From contig CM076143.1 in the NCBI GenBank assembly GCA_038025085.1, forward strand, positions 38,981,001 through 39,045,000: a stretch of 64,000 bases of DNA. Reading direction: 5' to 3'. Both the position numbers and the translations under genes were made by a program. Shown in pieces: positions 1-10,549 of the stretch (its first letter is position 1; every line of letters starts with the position of its first letter). The DNA comes from Tetragonia tetragonoides (lineage: Eukaryota; Streptophyta; Magnoliopsida; Caryophyllales; Aizoaceae). The notes under the pieces were generated by a model. The model was not told the origin of the DNA, made no database searches, and worked only from the letters and a program-made list of their open reading frames with translations.

Positions 1-360
1 TACTAGAGCACCTCCGACTACTCACGCAGACGGAGCTCGGCTGTACCAGGATTATTTCATGCAGCTGGACTGGCGCCCGACTGGGGTTTGGAACCGCAGT
101 GTTCTACTATCGGATAGGTAGAGTCATCTTTCTAACTTGGAGCCGGTATGTTTTCTGATTTTCCCCTGTTTTTTCTGTTCAGTATATTTGAACTGAAAAC
201 TGGAACTGTTAGTGCTTCAGCACACGAACAAATTGGGACTTGTACTGGATTGGTGATCAGCTGCGTATAATTTATGTGAAATTATTTTAGCTGTATTTGT
301 AGTGTATGGGGTGTTGAGGAAAATTTGTTTGTTGGCTAGGGTGATGGTGTCTTATTGCAG

Positions 361-2678
361 GCTCATGGGGCTACATCCCATTGGGCTATGATGCTAGCGA
401 CCTTTTTAGTGGGGGCTAGGAACTTATACTGGGTTCGGGTTTGGACCATTTCCTGACTGTTATCCCTGCTTGTCACTCGGGGGATTCTAGGATCATCGCC
501 ACGGGGTTATTGGAGAGGTTTTGGGATTCCACGAACACTTTTCATACACCTGTAGGAGAGATGTTCCTCACCCCTTATCAGTTTGCTGTGCTGACAGGGC
601 TATCCTTTAGAGGGCGTCGTATTCGGTATGACGCCAACTATTGGCGACAGAGTGATAGTTTGCTTGAGCTTTATGGGCCCGTGTCTGTCCACTTTGATAA
701 GAATCGGGTTTCTTTGGCGCAGTTGTGGGTGGCTCTAGTGGAGCAGGGGCTTACTGAGGAGCAGAGAACCCGTATTTTCCTGGCTTGCTTGTTGTGTTCT
801 ACCATCTTTGCTCAGAAGAAGAGTGTATGTCAAGTCGATTTCTTGACATGTCTGGAGGATTTGTCCAAGGTCCATGAGTACAACCTCGGTGCTTCCGCTT
901 ATGCTTCCTTGGTGAGATGGTGTCGTCGGGCTTGTAGGCCTAAGGAGACGAGTGAGAGGACATCTATCTCGGGCCCATGGAGGATACTGGAGGTAGGCCC
1001 ATTTGTTTTTTTCTCTTTTCCTTTGCACGTGCTTGCTTTTGGGCTTGGAGCTTCCTTTCTTGCTTGTATGGTAGCTGTGGTTCTTTGAGTATTTTCCGGC
1101 TTTCGGTCCTCACCGTCCTGGCTTAAGGATGTTCACATTAGGTTCACGGTGGATTGGTAGGGGTAACCACTTGTTTACCTCTCTGGAGCATTTTCGGGCC
1201 ACCTTCAAGAGCCATGCCGCATCTATGGTATGTTGTTGTTGACTTGTGCATTTTTCTTGCTGGTCCATTTGGTGTAAATGAACTTTTGAACTGGTAACTT
1301 GCAGGTGTCATGGTCCGCTTTTGATGGTATCCCTGGGGTTCCATCCCATATTACCCTGGAGTCCTTTAGAGTGTCTTCTCTGCTGGTGGTTTTTAAGGGG
1401 CCATTTGGCTTTGTATAGTACTTGGGGGACCGTTTGACTCGGCTGGTCTATCCCTCCCTGGGTAGTCACCTGGTTCCGGAGGATCCTCCTTTGACCATGT
1501 TCCATTTGCGTGGTCTAAGTGTGTGGGACTTGGGAGTCGTGATCCGTGGTATGGCGGCCACGGAGTTTCTTATGCCAGAGGTTGTTGGCTTGGACCGCAC
1601 GGCCGTGTACCTGGCCTACTGCTTGGACCGTTTGATGCCAGACCTTACTTCTGAGGTAAGAAACTCTTCTGCATCTTTTTAGCTATATTTGTGATATACT
1701 GACTTCTTGTGTCTTGCAGGCGGATCGTCTAGCACCTCAGGGTCCTAGGAGGTCTCATTCTAGAGTTCCTCGGGGTCAGCCCCCAAGCGTGACCTTGCCG
1801 ACCAATGAGGTGAGGTACATTGGGGAGAGTGGGGGACGCATAGTAGAGGAGTTCCCTCTTCATATGGCTGACGGAGAGGATGTGGAGGGCTTGCCCTTGC
1901 CTGATGGTTGTATAAGGGTAAGCTCATTTTTATCCCTTCTTGTGTTTGTGTTTGCTTTTGAGTGCTGACTCTATCTTGTGGCTCTCTTTTTGTAGTTGAA
2001 CCGGGAGCAGACCTCTCAGATCTTCAAGCTCATCCACCCGCTGAAGAAAGGCTATGGTCGAGTAGTGGGCAAGGGGAAGAGTTCTCGGTCCAAGACCGTT
2101 GATGTAAGTAGACTTTTATCCTTTGTTTAGCTAAGTGAAGTGCTTAACTTAACATCTCGATCTTGATTGTTTGCAGATGTCCCAGTCCTCGTCTTCGGTG
2201 GGGCCTCGACATTCTTCTGCTGCGAGGGCCTCTTCGGCGAGCAAACCATCTATTGCTGGCTCACCTCCTGTAGCTGTGACCAGGCCTATTGTTGATGAGG
2301 CGCCCGGACCTTCTGTGCCGTACATTCCAGAGATGTTCTCCCCTGTGAGCTTCCAGCCTTCTCTTGATAGCAGGCCCATTGTTACCCCCACGGTCGGAGG
2401 TTGGGCGAATGCCCCTGGATGGGATGTGCCTCATACTGGGCCTTCGCATCAGGATATAGCTATGGATTTCGCCGGTTAGGCCACAGAGAGTTTCTTTGCC
2501 GCGGGGTTTCTGGCAGGTACCCCTATGCGTGCACCAGCATGTGATGGGCGAGACATGAGGCCCGAAAACAGCAGGCCCATTTATAGCTCTTCTCTTCACT
2601 ATTCGACTGGGAACTACGGTCAGGGGCTGTCCGTTGATGATGAGGCTGACAGCAACGGTGATGACGACTCTGGCTGAG
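361..2678 (+). pseudogene. Plant mobile domain (PMD) gene, multi-exon, antisense to the retroelement
   Basis: The exons join in phase: 361-992, 1075-1227, 1305-1655, 1720-1917, 1996-2103 and 2177-2678, all with GT-AG borders. The protein has PMD hallmarks: DHFLTVIPACHSGDSR, then ERFWDSTNTFHTPVGEM, FAVLTGLSF, and later EYFPAFGP. The tail after exon 4 is basic, then Ser/Pro-rich and acidic. Three in-frame TAG codons (417-419, 1416-1418, 2477-2479) break it. The first two fall where the reading context suggests tryptophan. A further 5' exon ending at 117 (donor GT at 118) is possible, but its reading frame is ambiguous. Known: PMD proteins (MAIN/MAIL1 family) act in plant gene silencing, and PMDs also occur in transposons. 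Inference: an accessory ORF of the surrounding Ty3 element that is no longer functional. Confidence 0.75.
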
Positions 2679-2940
2679 CGATGTTGGATCTCCATGTAGA
2701 CACTGATCTTGAGATTTCGAATTCCTGGTTTTATGCATTTTTATGATATATATGATATGATATGATGACTCGATTATGCCCGTCTGATATCTAAGTATGC
2801 AATGTGTTATGCAGTAGGAAAAGCCATAATTTGGGGAATAAAATTAAAAAGGTAAAAATTGCAAGAAAAAGCAAAAATTACACATATTATACCCCCTAAA
2901 AAAACTAACAAAAAAAAAAGAAAAAAATTGAAAAAAATGA

Positions 2941-3165
2941 AACTAAGAGAGTCTCGGGCTTTGTAATTCAGTGCGGGTATCAAAACTGGGCTTAAATCGG
3001 GCAGACCAGATCAATGGGGCGAGCTGGAGCGAGAGGAAAATTCGGACCAGGCCAGGGTCAAGGCCGCTAGCGGCGCTGACCAGGGCCGCTGACGGCTCTG
3101 GTTTGGGCTTTTTTTTTGGATTTCTGACTTCTTTGGCCCGCGTTTTTGCCTATAAATAGGATTTA
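2941..3165 (+). promoter_or_regulatory. Promoter of the antisense PMD-like gene, sharing words with the LTR U3
   Basis: A TATA box (TATAAATA) sits at 3151-3158, about 75 bp before the likely start codon at 3231. About 70 bp upstream of it, positions 3062-3079 hold an 18-bp word containing the palindrome GCCGCTAGCGGC. The same 18 bp occur on the minus strand at 10149-10166 inside the LTR, again upstream of a GCCTATAAATA box (about 81 bp away). The upstream stretch 2820-2940 is A-rich with no gene. Confidence 0.6.
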
Positions 3166-3230
3166 TGGAATACTTGATGTTGTATCACTTTTCAGACCTT
3201 AGCTCTCCCAAATTTCCCAAATTTTCTATC

Positions 3231-4508
3231 ATGGTGAAATCCTTTGAAAACCTGTTCAATGCCTGGTGCAAAAATCTGACCGTAGAAGATGAACTTGAAC
3301 TAGCTCCGTTCTATGTCTCTACGTTGCTGACCTTAAGACCAACAAAAATATTGTGGCCCCTTCTTCGATCCGCTCTGAATTATTGGGACCCTGACCTGCA
3401 TGTTTTCCGTTTTGGTAACTCTGAATTATGCCCTTTAGTTGAAGAATTTGCTGCAATCACTAATATGCCTGATGTTCTTCCCCTAGCTATGCCTTATGTG
3501 AGAGATGGCTTTAGGGATCAGCCCAAGAAATCCTTGGGTTTGTCATCTGCAGAAGCCAAAAGCATGGTTCTTGGTGTCGATGTGGACTTGGTTCAACTAT
3601 GCGAAAAATTTGCTATTTCTTCTGAAAAGAATGCAATATTCAAGCGTTGTCGCTGTCAGGCTTTTGTACTTTGCCTGTTGAATCGCCTATTGTTTGCTAA
3701 TGTAGAATCTCCTAACTTGGGCAGAGCCTCGTTGCTGCGAGTGGTTAATCGAATGGTTGAAGGGCATTCTCCTTTGCATCTGGTTGTAGGGGAAACTATT
3801 ATTGGGCTCGATAGGCTGAAAATCTCTCCTCACGAAGCTTTTTCTGGCAGCCCCCTGCTGCTTCAAATTTGGTTATGTGAGCATCTGAGGCTAATAGAAT
3901 CACCAGATAATATGATAGCTCGTGTTCCTCGGGCTTGGTCAAAGAAAACCTATACCGCTGCTAGCTTCTTGGTTAGGAAAAGGCTATATTCTGAAAAGTC
4001 CCTTGCTGAATGGGATGCCTTTTTCCATGCGGGACCTGTTATCCGCTGGCATGTGCCTTGGTGGAACTTGAACTCCTTAGTGGCTTGTGACAATTTGGTT
4101 CTTCATACTACCATACTCGGTTTGTACAGGACCACATTCTTCTTCCCCTCTAGGGTCATGAGGCAATATGGGTTGAAGCAGGTTATTCCTCGTCAGGAAA
4201 CTACGAGACCAACTATCGTAGCTTTGACCACTGAGTTTGCTACGGATTGGGGAAAGTACTGGCGTAGCCGGGACGGCTAGACTGTACCTCGGGTGATTGC
4301 CCCAACTCAAGTTTCTGAGACATATCTGAACTGGCTTTCCTGCGGTGATGGAGAAGCGAGACGAGCCCTTCGTCATGAGGAGTGGGACCAGCTAAAGCCT
4401 AAGTATGACTCAAAAACAGGAAGCAAGAAAAGAAAGGAAGGGCCTCAAATTGGAGGCTATCATGTACTGAAAAGAGGCAAGCCCCCCAGCTCAAGGGAGC
4501 AATCATAG
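3231..4508 (+). pseudogene. DUF7745/PMD-like single-exon gene, antisense to the retroelement
   Basis: One frame runs from the ATG at 3231 (MVKSFENLFNAWCKN) to the stop at 4506-4508 and is interrupted once by TAG at 4278-4280. An in-frame ATG at 3165 exists, but it lies only 14 bp from the TATA box, so 3231 is preferred. Features seen: a HVFRFGNSELCPLVEEF block near residues 62-78, a SGSPLLLQIWLCEHLRL segment near residue 205-220, and a basic C-terminus rich in Lys/Arg (TGSKKRKEG). These resemble the DUF7745 proteins found in plant retroelements and are related in style to the plant mobile domain; this is recognition from memory. No catalytic residues are evident. The gene converges on the integrase gene, with about 370 bp between them. 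If the TAG is read as a point mutation, the intact product would be about 425 residues. Confidence 0.7.
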
Positions 4509-4876
4509 GTCGTCCTCAAGCCAAGGTCTTTCAAAGAAGAACTCTTCAATGAAGCCTTCTAAGGAGAAGAGGGATTAAAGTAGTTTTCTAAGAAAGCAAG
4601 TCTAGTTTTAAAAAAAATAATAATAGGAATTTGTTTAGCTTAAACCCTCATAGTTGCTTTATTATTAGTTTTTTGTAACCTTAGGAAGTTTAATTCTTGC
4701 AATTTAAGCTTATTCGTTCAGTTTGAATAAAGATTATCCCTTTTGCATGAGTTTGAAAGGAATTTTGGATTGATTTTGGCCAGGCCCCTTAAAAGGGTTA
4801 CCTACGTATCCAGTGTGGAATCAGGCCAGCGTAGTTCGTTCAAGTTGTGAACGTCTTTTTTTTTTTTTTTTTTTTG
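4509..4876. other. Spacer between antisense ORF and integrase
   Basis: No gene is seen. It contains AATAAA-type signals on the plus strand near 4727, a conserved-looking stretch near 4798-4845 that contains TACGTATCC and AATCAGGCC (recalled as common in plant LTR elements), and a T-run at about 4857-4875. Confidence 0.5.
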
Positions 4877-6180
4877 TTAGACGTAGCACTTCTTCAGTTG
4901 GTCCATATTGGTGAGCTGACTAAACTCGATGCCATCAATATCCATGAGCCTGACTGCAGCTCCTGATAGAATGTCTTTGATGATGAATGGGCCGGACCAG
5001 TTGGGTCGAAATTTGCCTCTGGGGCACGTAATTCTTTCCAAACTAAATCCCCTTCCTTTAAATTTCGAGGTCGAACCTTTTTGTTGAATGCTCTTTCCAT
5101 GCGTTGTTGGTACATGTGGGAATGGTCTATAGCCCGTAGGCGTCTTTCATCCGTAAACATGAGCTCTTCGTAGCGGGCTTGTAACCATTGGGTTTCAGGA
5201 ATTTCTCATTCTATGGCTATGCGCATGGAGGGTAGTTGGACTTCTATGGGTAGAATTGCTTCCATTCCATAGACTAGGGAATAAGGTGTTGCTCCCGTAG
5301 AGGATCTTATGGATGTCCTATATCCCCAAAGGGCAAATGGGAGTTTGATGGGCCAATCTTTGTAGTTTTCTATCATCTTTTCAATGATAGTCTTGAGGTT
5401 TTTGTTGGCGGATTCCACTGCGCCATTGGTTTGGGGACGGTAAGGAGATGATTTGTGGTGCTGGATTTTGTAGCTTTTGAGGAGGGTGGTTGTCTCGGCT
5501 TTGAAGTGGGATCCATGGTCACTGATGATTCCATGCGGAACGCCGTATCGGCAAATGATGTTGTTCCTTATGAATTTGGACACTTGTGTGGAGGTAAGGA
5601 TGGCATAGGATTGGGCTTCGACCCATTTGGTAAAATAGTCTATGGCTACTAGGATGTATTCATGTCCTCCCGAGCCCTTTGGGGTGATCTTACCGATGAT
5701 ATCTATTCCCCATGCGGAAAATGGCCAAGGGAATGTGAAGTTGTGGAGCATTGCGGGTGGCATATGCTGCAGGTTGGCATATATCTCGCACTTCTTGCAT
5801 TTATTGACATAGTCGTAGCAATCCCTTTCCATAGTAGTCCAGTAGTATCCCAATCGTAGGACCATTCTAGAGAGCATTCGACCATTCATGTGTGGCCTGC
5901 ACACACCATTGTGTACCTCATCCATAATCTCTGCGGCTTCTTCGGAGTTCACGCATCTGAGGTTGACCCCGTTGTGGGATTTTTTGTACAGAAGCCCCTT
6001 GTATTCTATGTATTGCGTCGCTAAGAGACGGATGGCCCGTTGAGCTCTTAGTGGTGCATCTTGAGGGTATATTCCTTTGGTGATGTAGTTGAAGATGTCT
6101 TGGTATCAAGGATCCTCCAAAGTCATTTCTGTGTCGAGGTTGTTGCAAAAGGCTGGCTCGCTTCTTCTTTGTGGAGCAGC
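4877..6180 (-). pseudogene. Ty3 integrase (pol C-terminal part), broken
   Basis: The minus-strand frame shows an N-terminal HHCC zinc-binding region (EVHNGVCRPH ... CKKCEIY). The catalytic core has D in WGIDIIGK, D in IISDHGSHF and E in GAVESANK, with about 34 residues between the last two, as expected for DD35E. The C-terminal GPF-like segment ends in LKKCYV before TAA at 4877-4879. Damage: an in-frame TGA at 6106-6108, a TGA at 5206-5208, and a one-base deletion around 5021 that forces a change of frame into the last domain. Upstream, the frame runs back only to about 6180 and then meets gag-pol linker sequence, with no reverse transcriptase or RNase H between. In an intact element this enzyme inserts the cDNA into the genome; here it cannot be made whole. 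Confidence 0.9.
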
Positions 6181-6202
6181 ATTATTGAGAGAGTTCAGCC
6201 AC

Positions 6203-7210
6203 TCAAATTCCTATAAAGGTGAAAATCTGCATTCTTGCTTTGCGAAGTTTACTTGCATTGCTTAAATTGATTAACTCTGTTTCCTCCACAATGGAGGTCT
6301 TTTGTTTATGATTGATTCCTGCTTTTAGCAAATCTTTTGGCAACTTATTTTCATCATTGGGTTTATCTATAGCTAAACAAAGTAACAAATAAGCGGCAGG
6401 ATTTTTCATTTTATTGATATTAGAATTGAAAACAGCAAGAAAGGGATCTGATTTTCCCTTCACATTGACACTAGACTTAGAAGAAGTAAAGGGGACACTC
6501 CCCCATCCTGACTCATATTTAGGACCTAAGCTAGACACTGACTCTGACTGAGACTCGAAATCAGATTCTTCCATCATTGGTCCTTCCCCGGTAGATATCG
6601 TGACCTTTCGTCCATTCGGGCCAGTCCAGCTCACTTCTTTGCGCCATCCCATTGTGACATCTTCCGTAGTATATATTAGGTCCGCAGGATTGAAGTTGCG
6701 ATCATTGAGAGCCATTGCCTCCTCATCCATCTCGAGAGTTTCAGCCATTCTAGTTTCTTGGCCGAATAGAAGACCTAGCAGCTGGTTCCCTGGTGCTTTG
6801 GTTTAATCTTGACTTGCCGGTTCTAAGGGGTGGTGTGCCTCCTTGTCCAATTGATTGTACTCTCGGAAGATTTCAAAACCCGGGTGTGTGACCTTAGCTT
6901 CTCCGTCATATTACGGCTCAGGGAAACCGTAATATGGGCAGTAGTCTCCTTATGTGATGAACTGGCCATTTGGAGTGTGGCTATAGGGTGGGATGACCTG
7001 TTTTTCCTTAAATTGTTTCCTTTGTTTCAGGGTTTGATCATGGATTTCTTTGTCGGTAGGTTGGTAACTAAGTCCAAAGGAGTTGTTTTTGGTTTCTAAC
7101 TTGAAGGTGGTGGGCCCTTGTCCATTTCTTCCTAAACCCATACCGGGTATGTACCCTTGCTTCTTGAGAAAACCATTAACATGAGGGTTTGAGTGTGGTA
7201 TGAACGGTGC
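6203..7210 (-). pseudogene. pol linker with G-patch-like motif, degenerate; RT/RNase H missing
   Basis: Near 6990-7200 the minus strand encodes a G-patch-like segment (FLKKQGYIPGMGLGRNGQGP). It is followed, after stops near 6950, 6907 and 6806, by a 181-residue acidic ORF at 6203-6748 that ends in a VEETELINLSN segment like those that normally precede the reverse transcriptase in this lineage. Directly after it the sequence joins the region upstream of the integrase, so about 1.5-2 kb of RT and RNase H coding sequence is absent. No protease DSG motif was found here. Confidence 0.6.
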
Positions 7211-7259
7211 CTAATCTATTTCCAGCACGTTGACCTCGGGTTGTGATTCATACTTACGT

Positions 7260-8190
7260 ATGGTGATCTTGAATATATGGGACTTTGGAGGAGAAATAAT
7301 TCCGGAATAATTGATGAATTGGATGTCACACTTCAAGCGATGACATTGTTCAGTAAGGTGGCCGAAGCATTTTTGGTACCTACAATAAAGTTAATGATCC
7401 TCCTTTTCCGGTAAGACCCCTTCCAGGAACCGGAGATCTCCATGACGAAGTAAGGCTGTCATAACATCATGAATAGGTATTGCCAGTGGCGTGAATTCAC
7501 GGGTTGGCCTGCTTGATCTTTTCTTGGATAACCAATGATGTGCGGGCCACATGGTCCCTTCATCAATGAAAGTTTGGATTTTATCTCTTAAGTCCCTGCA
7601 GTCATTGGTGTGATGTCCGCAGGCTCGGCAGTACTAACAGTAAACACCTGGGTTTCCATTTTCCGGGATGAGTTCATAAGTGGGCCCTATTGGTTGCATG
7701 TAGCCATAGACCCTCATTTGTTGAAAAATGTGTTCCTGATGCGAGGTTGCTCTAGATTGAGAAGAACTTTGTCACCTTCCAGAGCCTTAACTCTTTGATC
7801 TAACCCAGCGACAGTTTTCTGTAACCTTTGGATCTCTGAATGATAGACAACTGTGTATTGAGTTAGGTGCTCAATATCATCTTGTGCTTCAACAATGGCC
7901 TGGGTTGGCTCACATGCGCTTCTGTACTCAACGAGGCGCGGGGTCTCATCGGGATCAAGGCCTACTTGGATTTTGGCCTCCCGGAGTGATCGGTCCAGTT
8001 GTTCATCCAAATTAAGGGATTCTTCTTGAGTATCAAGTATCGACTCTCTTGAAGTTTCGCGGACTGGATATGCAGTTGCCACAAAGTGAGCTTTGATCTT
8101 CTTTGCATTCTGGCCCATTTCCGACTCTGGCATGAGGCGAGATTCGTTCGGTGTGTCTTCGGCTGAGGAACGCTTGAGGGTCTCTGGCAT
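7260..8190 (-). pseudogene. gag of the Tat-like element, with two CCHC knuckles
   Basis: The start is set at the ATG at 8188-8190 (MPETLKRSSAED). The N-terminal part is acidic and helical with a likely coiled coil (EIQRLQKTVAGLDQRVKALE). A frameshift near 7745 leads into a second frame with two zinc knuckles: CRACGHHTNDC at about 7598-7640 and CRYQKCFGHLTEQC at about 7342-7385. In-frame stops lie between and after the knuckles, one of them replacing the residue next to the first cysteine. Gag normally forms the particle and binds RNA; this copy is not translatable as one protein. Confidence 0.75.
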
Positions 8191-8279
8191 GATCTGAATG
8201 AGTAGAAGACCTTTTAGAATAAAAAAGACCACGAGACTCTCATCTAAGAAAAAGTTGACCCCCACATAGAAAAACACAT

Positions 8280-9238
8280 TATCCTAGAAAAAAAAGTCCT
8301 TAAGCCTAAATGCCCTAGTATTTCCCTAATATCAAAGGAAAATAAAGTCAATGAACGAAAATAATAAAAATAGAAAAAAGATTGACTCTCTTATTTTTTA
8401 TTTTTCTAGACTCAAAGAAAATGAAAAATGGGATAAAATAAAATGAAAGAATTCGGTCTTTTTTTTTTTTTACGTTGATTTTTTTTTTTTTTTTTCGGCG
8501 GCCTTTCCTTTTTGCCAATATTTTTGTTTTTTTGATTTTTTTGATTTTTTTTTTGACCAAATCTGAATTACATCAAAAGAAAAAGAAAAATAAAGAAATA
8601 GAAAAAGGGAGAGGGGAAATTGGGAGAATGACTCTTTTTTTTTGCTAAAAGGTCCTAGAAAATTGTTTATGACTTTTAAAATATATCATTGGGAAAATGA
8701 TGGGTGTTCATTGAATTGGAATTCTCGCACCATCTTCGGGCATTAGGAACTAGCTAAAAGTAAAAGAAAAGACTCCTAGCACGCAAGTACATGTTGGCAC
8801 ATAATCACGATATTCATGCATTCAGGCAAGCATTACAACGACATAATTACAGGCAAACATACGATCAGACGGACATTACAACGACACATGCACAACAAGC
8901 AAGCGAAAGCACGAATGTGGGTTAGAGGCTTTTGCTTCCTTTGAGGTTACAACGACAAATTACAATTTCCGTTCGGCGGATGATCGACACATCGATTGTA
9001 ACTCTTTTCATCAACAAGGATTGATGAGTCATGGGTGAGGAAGCGTCGATTTGCACGATAGGACAACTGTATATTCCTTTAGATATACGGGTTGTCAACC
9101 AGTTGCGACACAAACTTCGTCGAGGGTCTATAAGGGTCAAAAGGTTGTACAAAAGCACATGCAAATGATGCAAAAATATGGAACATGTTATTAAACAATT
9201 AAGCAAACTTGACTTTCGAGTCTCACCCTCTTAAATAA
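8280..9238 (-). other. Untranslated leader of the Tat-like element
   Basis: No gene is seen between the primer-binding site and gag. The part at 8340-8640 is strongly A/T-skewed with several T-runs; 8780-8910 repeats ATTACAACGACA-type words. Confidence 0.6.
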
Positions 9239-9257
9239 ATCCCCAGTGAAGTCGCCA
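9239..9257 (-). promoter_or_regulatory. Primer-binding site, tRNA-Arg-like
   Basis: The minus strand reads TGGCGACTTCACTGGGGAT, starting two bases after the LTR end. From memory it matches the 3' end of plant tRNA-Arg(ACG) plus CCA with about two mismatches. This is the primer type reported for Ogre elements. Confidence 0.75.
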
Positions 9258-10057
9258 CTGTAAGGACCTGGGATTTTCGTCCAATCCTTTTTTACATAAA
9301 ATGTATTGGTTTCCACGGAGTGCGTCCTTATAGAAAATTTGTAAGTTGGGGGTTTAGATAAGTTCAAAGGGACCATCGAGTTAGAAAGGATTTTGTAAAG
9401 ACATGAATTGAATAAAAACCATGAAAGAGGTCACAAATTTGCTATCGGCATTTTATCAAAGGGGCAAACCGAAGGGACAACCCAATAGCGCGAAAAGTGA
9501 ACTAATCATGTTTTTATAAAGACTCCCGCTCATATAGAACATATGACTACCCAAAAATAATAGGTTCAGGGGTGAAGGTACGAGGTGGGAAGGTGTTAGG
9601 CACCCAACTCGCCCATTTATGATGGCCTCTACTAACTCAAGTTTGCTTAATAATTTAAAGACATAATTCCCATGCAAAACCGGATTAACAACCTAGACTT
9701 AGACTATTAATTGGTTCATTAAAAGTATCACAACATTTATTATTAACCCTTATTTAGACATGCATTCGTTTTGACAAGTTGAGCATTACAACGGCTATAC
9801 AGACAATATTTAGGAAGCAATAAAACGCTATTCTAGCATGATATCTACATTATGACTACTAGAAAATAAACAATTAGGCAATTAGTTTAATTTGAGCCCT
9901 CGGGAATTTGTACCTGAACTGTAGGCTATATTTGACAAAATAGTAAAGGACAAAATCTCAAATTTGGAAGAAAGAGGGGGAAGCTCAGAGTCAATACTAC
10001 TGAGAATACAAGTTGTCAACTGTAGACTGTGTGTTTTGAACTGAGGGTGGAGGGTCG

Positions 10058-10065
10058 TATTTATA
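10058..10065 (-). promoter_or_regulatory. TATA box of the LTR
   Basis: The minus strand reads GCCTATAAATACG, a good TATA box. It places U3 at about 10060-10549 and R-U5 at 9259 to about 10030. Confidence 0.65.
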
Positions 10066-10209
10066 GGCGCAGGAAGTAGGGTTGGACGGCTGAAAAGGAG
10101 CCGAAATTCGGATTTGGGCCGAAAAAAAGAGTTGGGCCAGAAGCAGGATCAGCGCCGCTAGCGGCCCTGGGATATCCCAGAGCCGCTGACGACTGTCAGC
10201 AGCCAGCTG

Positions 10210-10232
10210 GATGTCGTCATAATGACGACATC
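10210..10232. promoter_or_regulatory. Perfect U3 palindrome with TGACG cores
   Basis: Two 11-bp arms (GATGTCGTCAT and its complement) flank one A. The arms contain TGACG/CGTCA, the core of as-1-type bZIP sites. It lies about 150 bp upstream of the LTR TATA box. A regulatory role is inferred. Confidence 0.5.
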
Positions 10233-10549
10233 AGTCCATTTTTATTTTTCGGAGGAATTTAAATATTCCGAAAAATGTGAAAAGACCGTTTTTACCCTTG
10301 AATGGTAAAAGACGGTTTTACCCCCAAATCGCAACTTGGCGACCGGGAGTTGAAAAGAGGCATGAGACGTGTCGTTGGAAAGCTTTTGAACGGGGCTTTT
10401 GAATGAAATGGAATGGAGGAGTGTTTGGAGGAAAAATATGAGACCTTATCTTAACTGTTAAAGCAAAAATAACAGTTCAAGTTTATAAATTACTCCATTC
10501 ATCATCGGGCTTTTGCGAGAAATCTGAAGACGCTTTTTTGGCGTCTACA

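Larger units (their letters stand above)
1..10549 (-). mobile_element. Ty3 LTR retrotransposon, Tat/Ogre-like, partial and defective
   Basis: Seen: an LTR at 9259-10549, a primer-binding site at 9239-9257, gag pieces at 7260-8190, a G-patch-like segment near 7000-7200 and an integrase at 4877-6180, all on the minus strand. Two further genes lie on the opposite strand at 361-4508. No LTR copy was found to the left, so the 3' LTR should lie outside the window. The interrupted host element (see 10550) does not resume before position 1, which supports reading 1-9258 as internal sequence. Known: Tat-lineage elements often use tRNA-Arg primers and carry extra ORFs between pol and the 3' LTR, sometimes antisense. 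Inference: this is a dead copy, because the reverse transcriptase and RNase H are missing and many frames are broken. Confidence 0.8.
9259..10549 (-). repeat. LTR of the Tat-like element (its 5' LTR)
   Basis: On the plus strand it begins TGTAAGGACC right after the primer site and ends GCGTCTACA, giving the TG...CA ends of an LTR about 1.29 kb long. The inner end abuts the primer site and the outer end interrupts the reading frame of another Ty3 element. The five bases after it, GGGGT (10550-10554), should be one copy of the target-site duplication. The other copy lies outside the window. Confidence 0.85.

Noticed and set aside
1..117. First exon of the left PMD gene
   Set aside because: Donor GT at 118 is good, but the frame that joins in phase gives an unusual Cys-rich peptide, and the better-looking frame does not join. 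Mentioned as ambiguous only.
2261..2738. Minus-strand open frames opposite the PMD gene's last exon
   Set aside because: Shadow frames of a GC-rich coding exon; no family signal and no continuity.
4077..4376. Minus-strand frame of 99 codons
   Set aside because: Antisense of the DUF7745-like gene.
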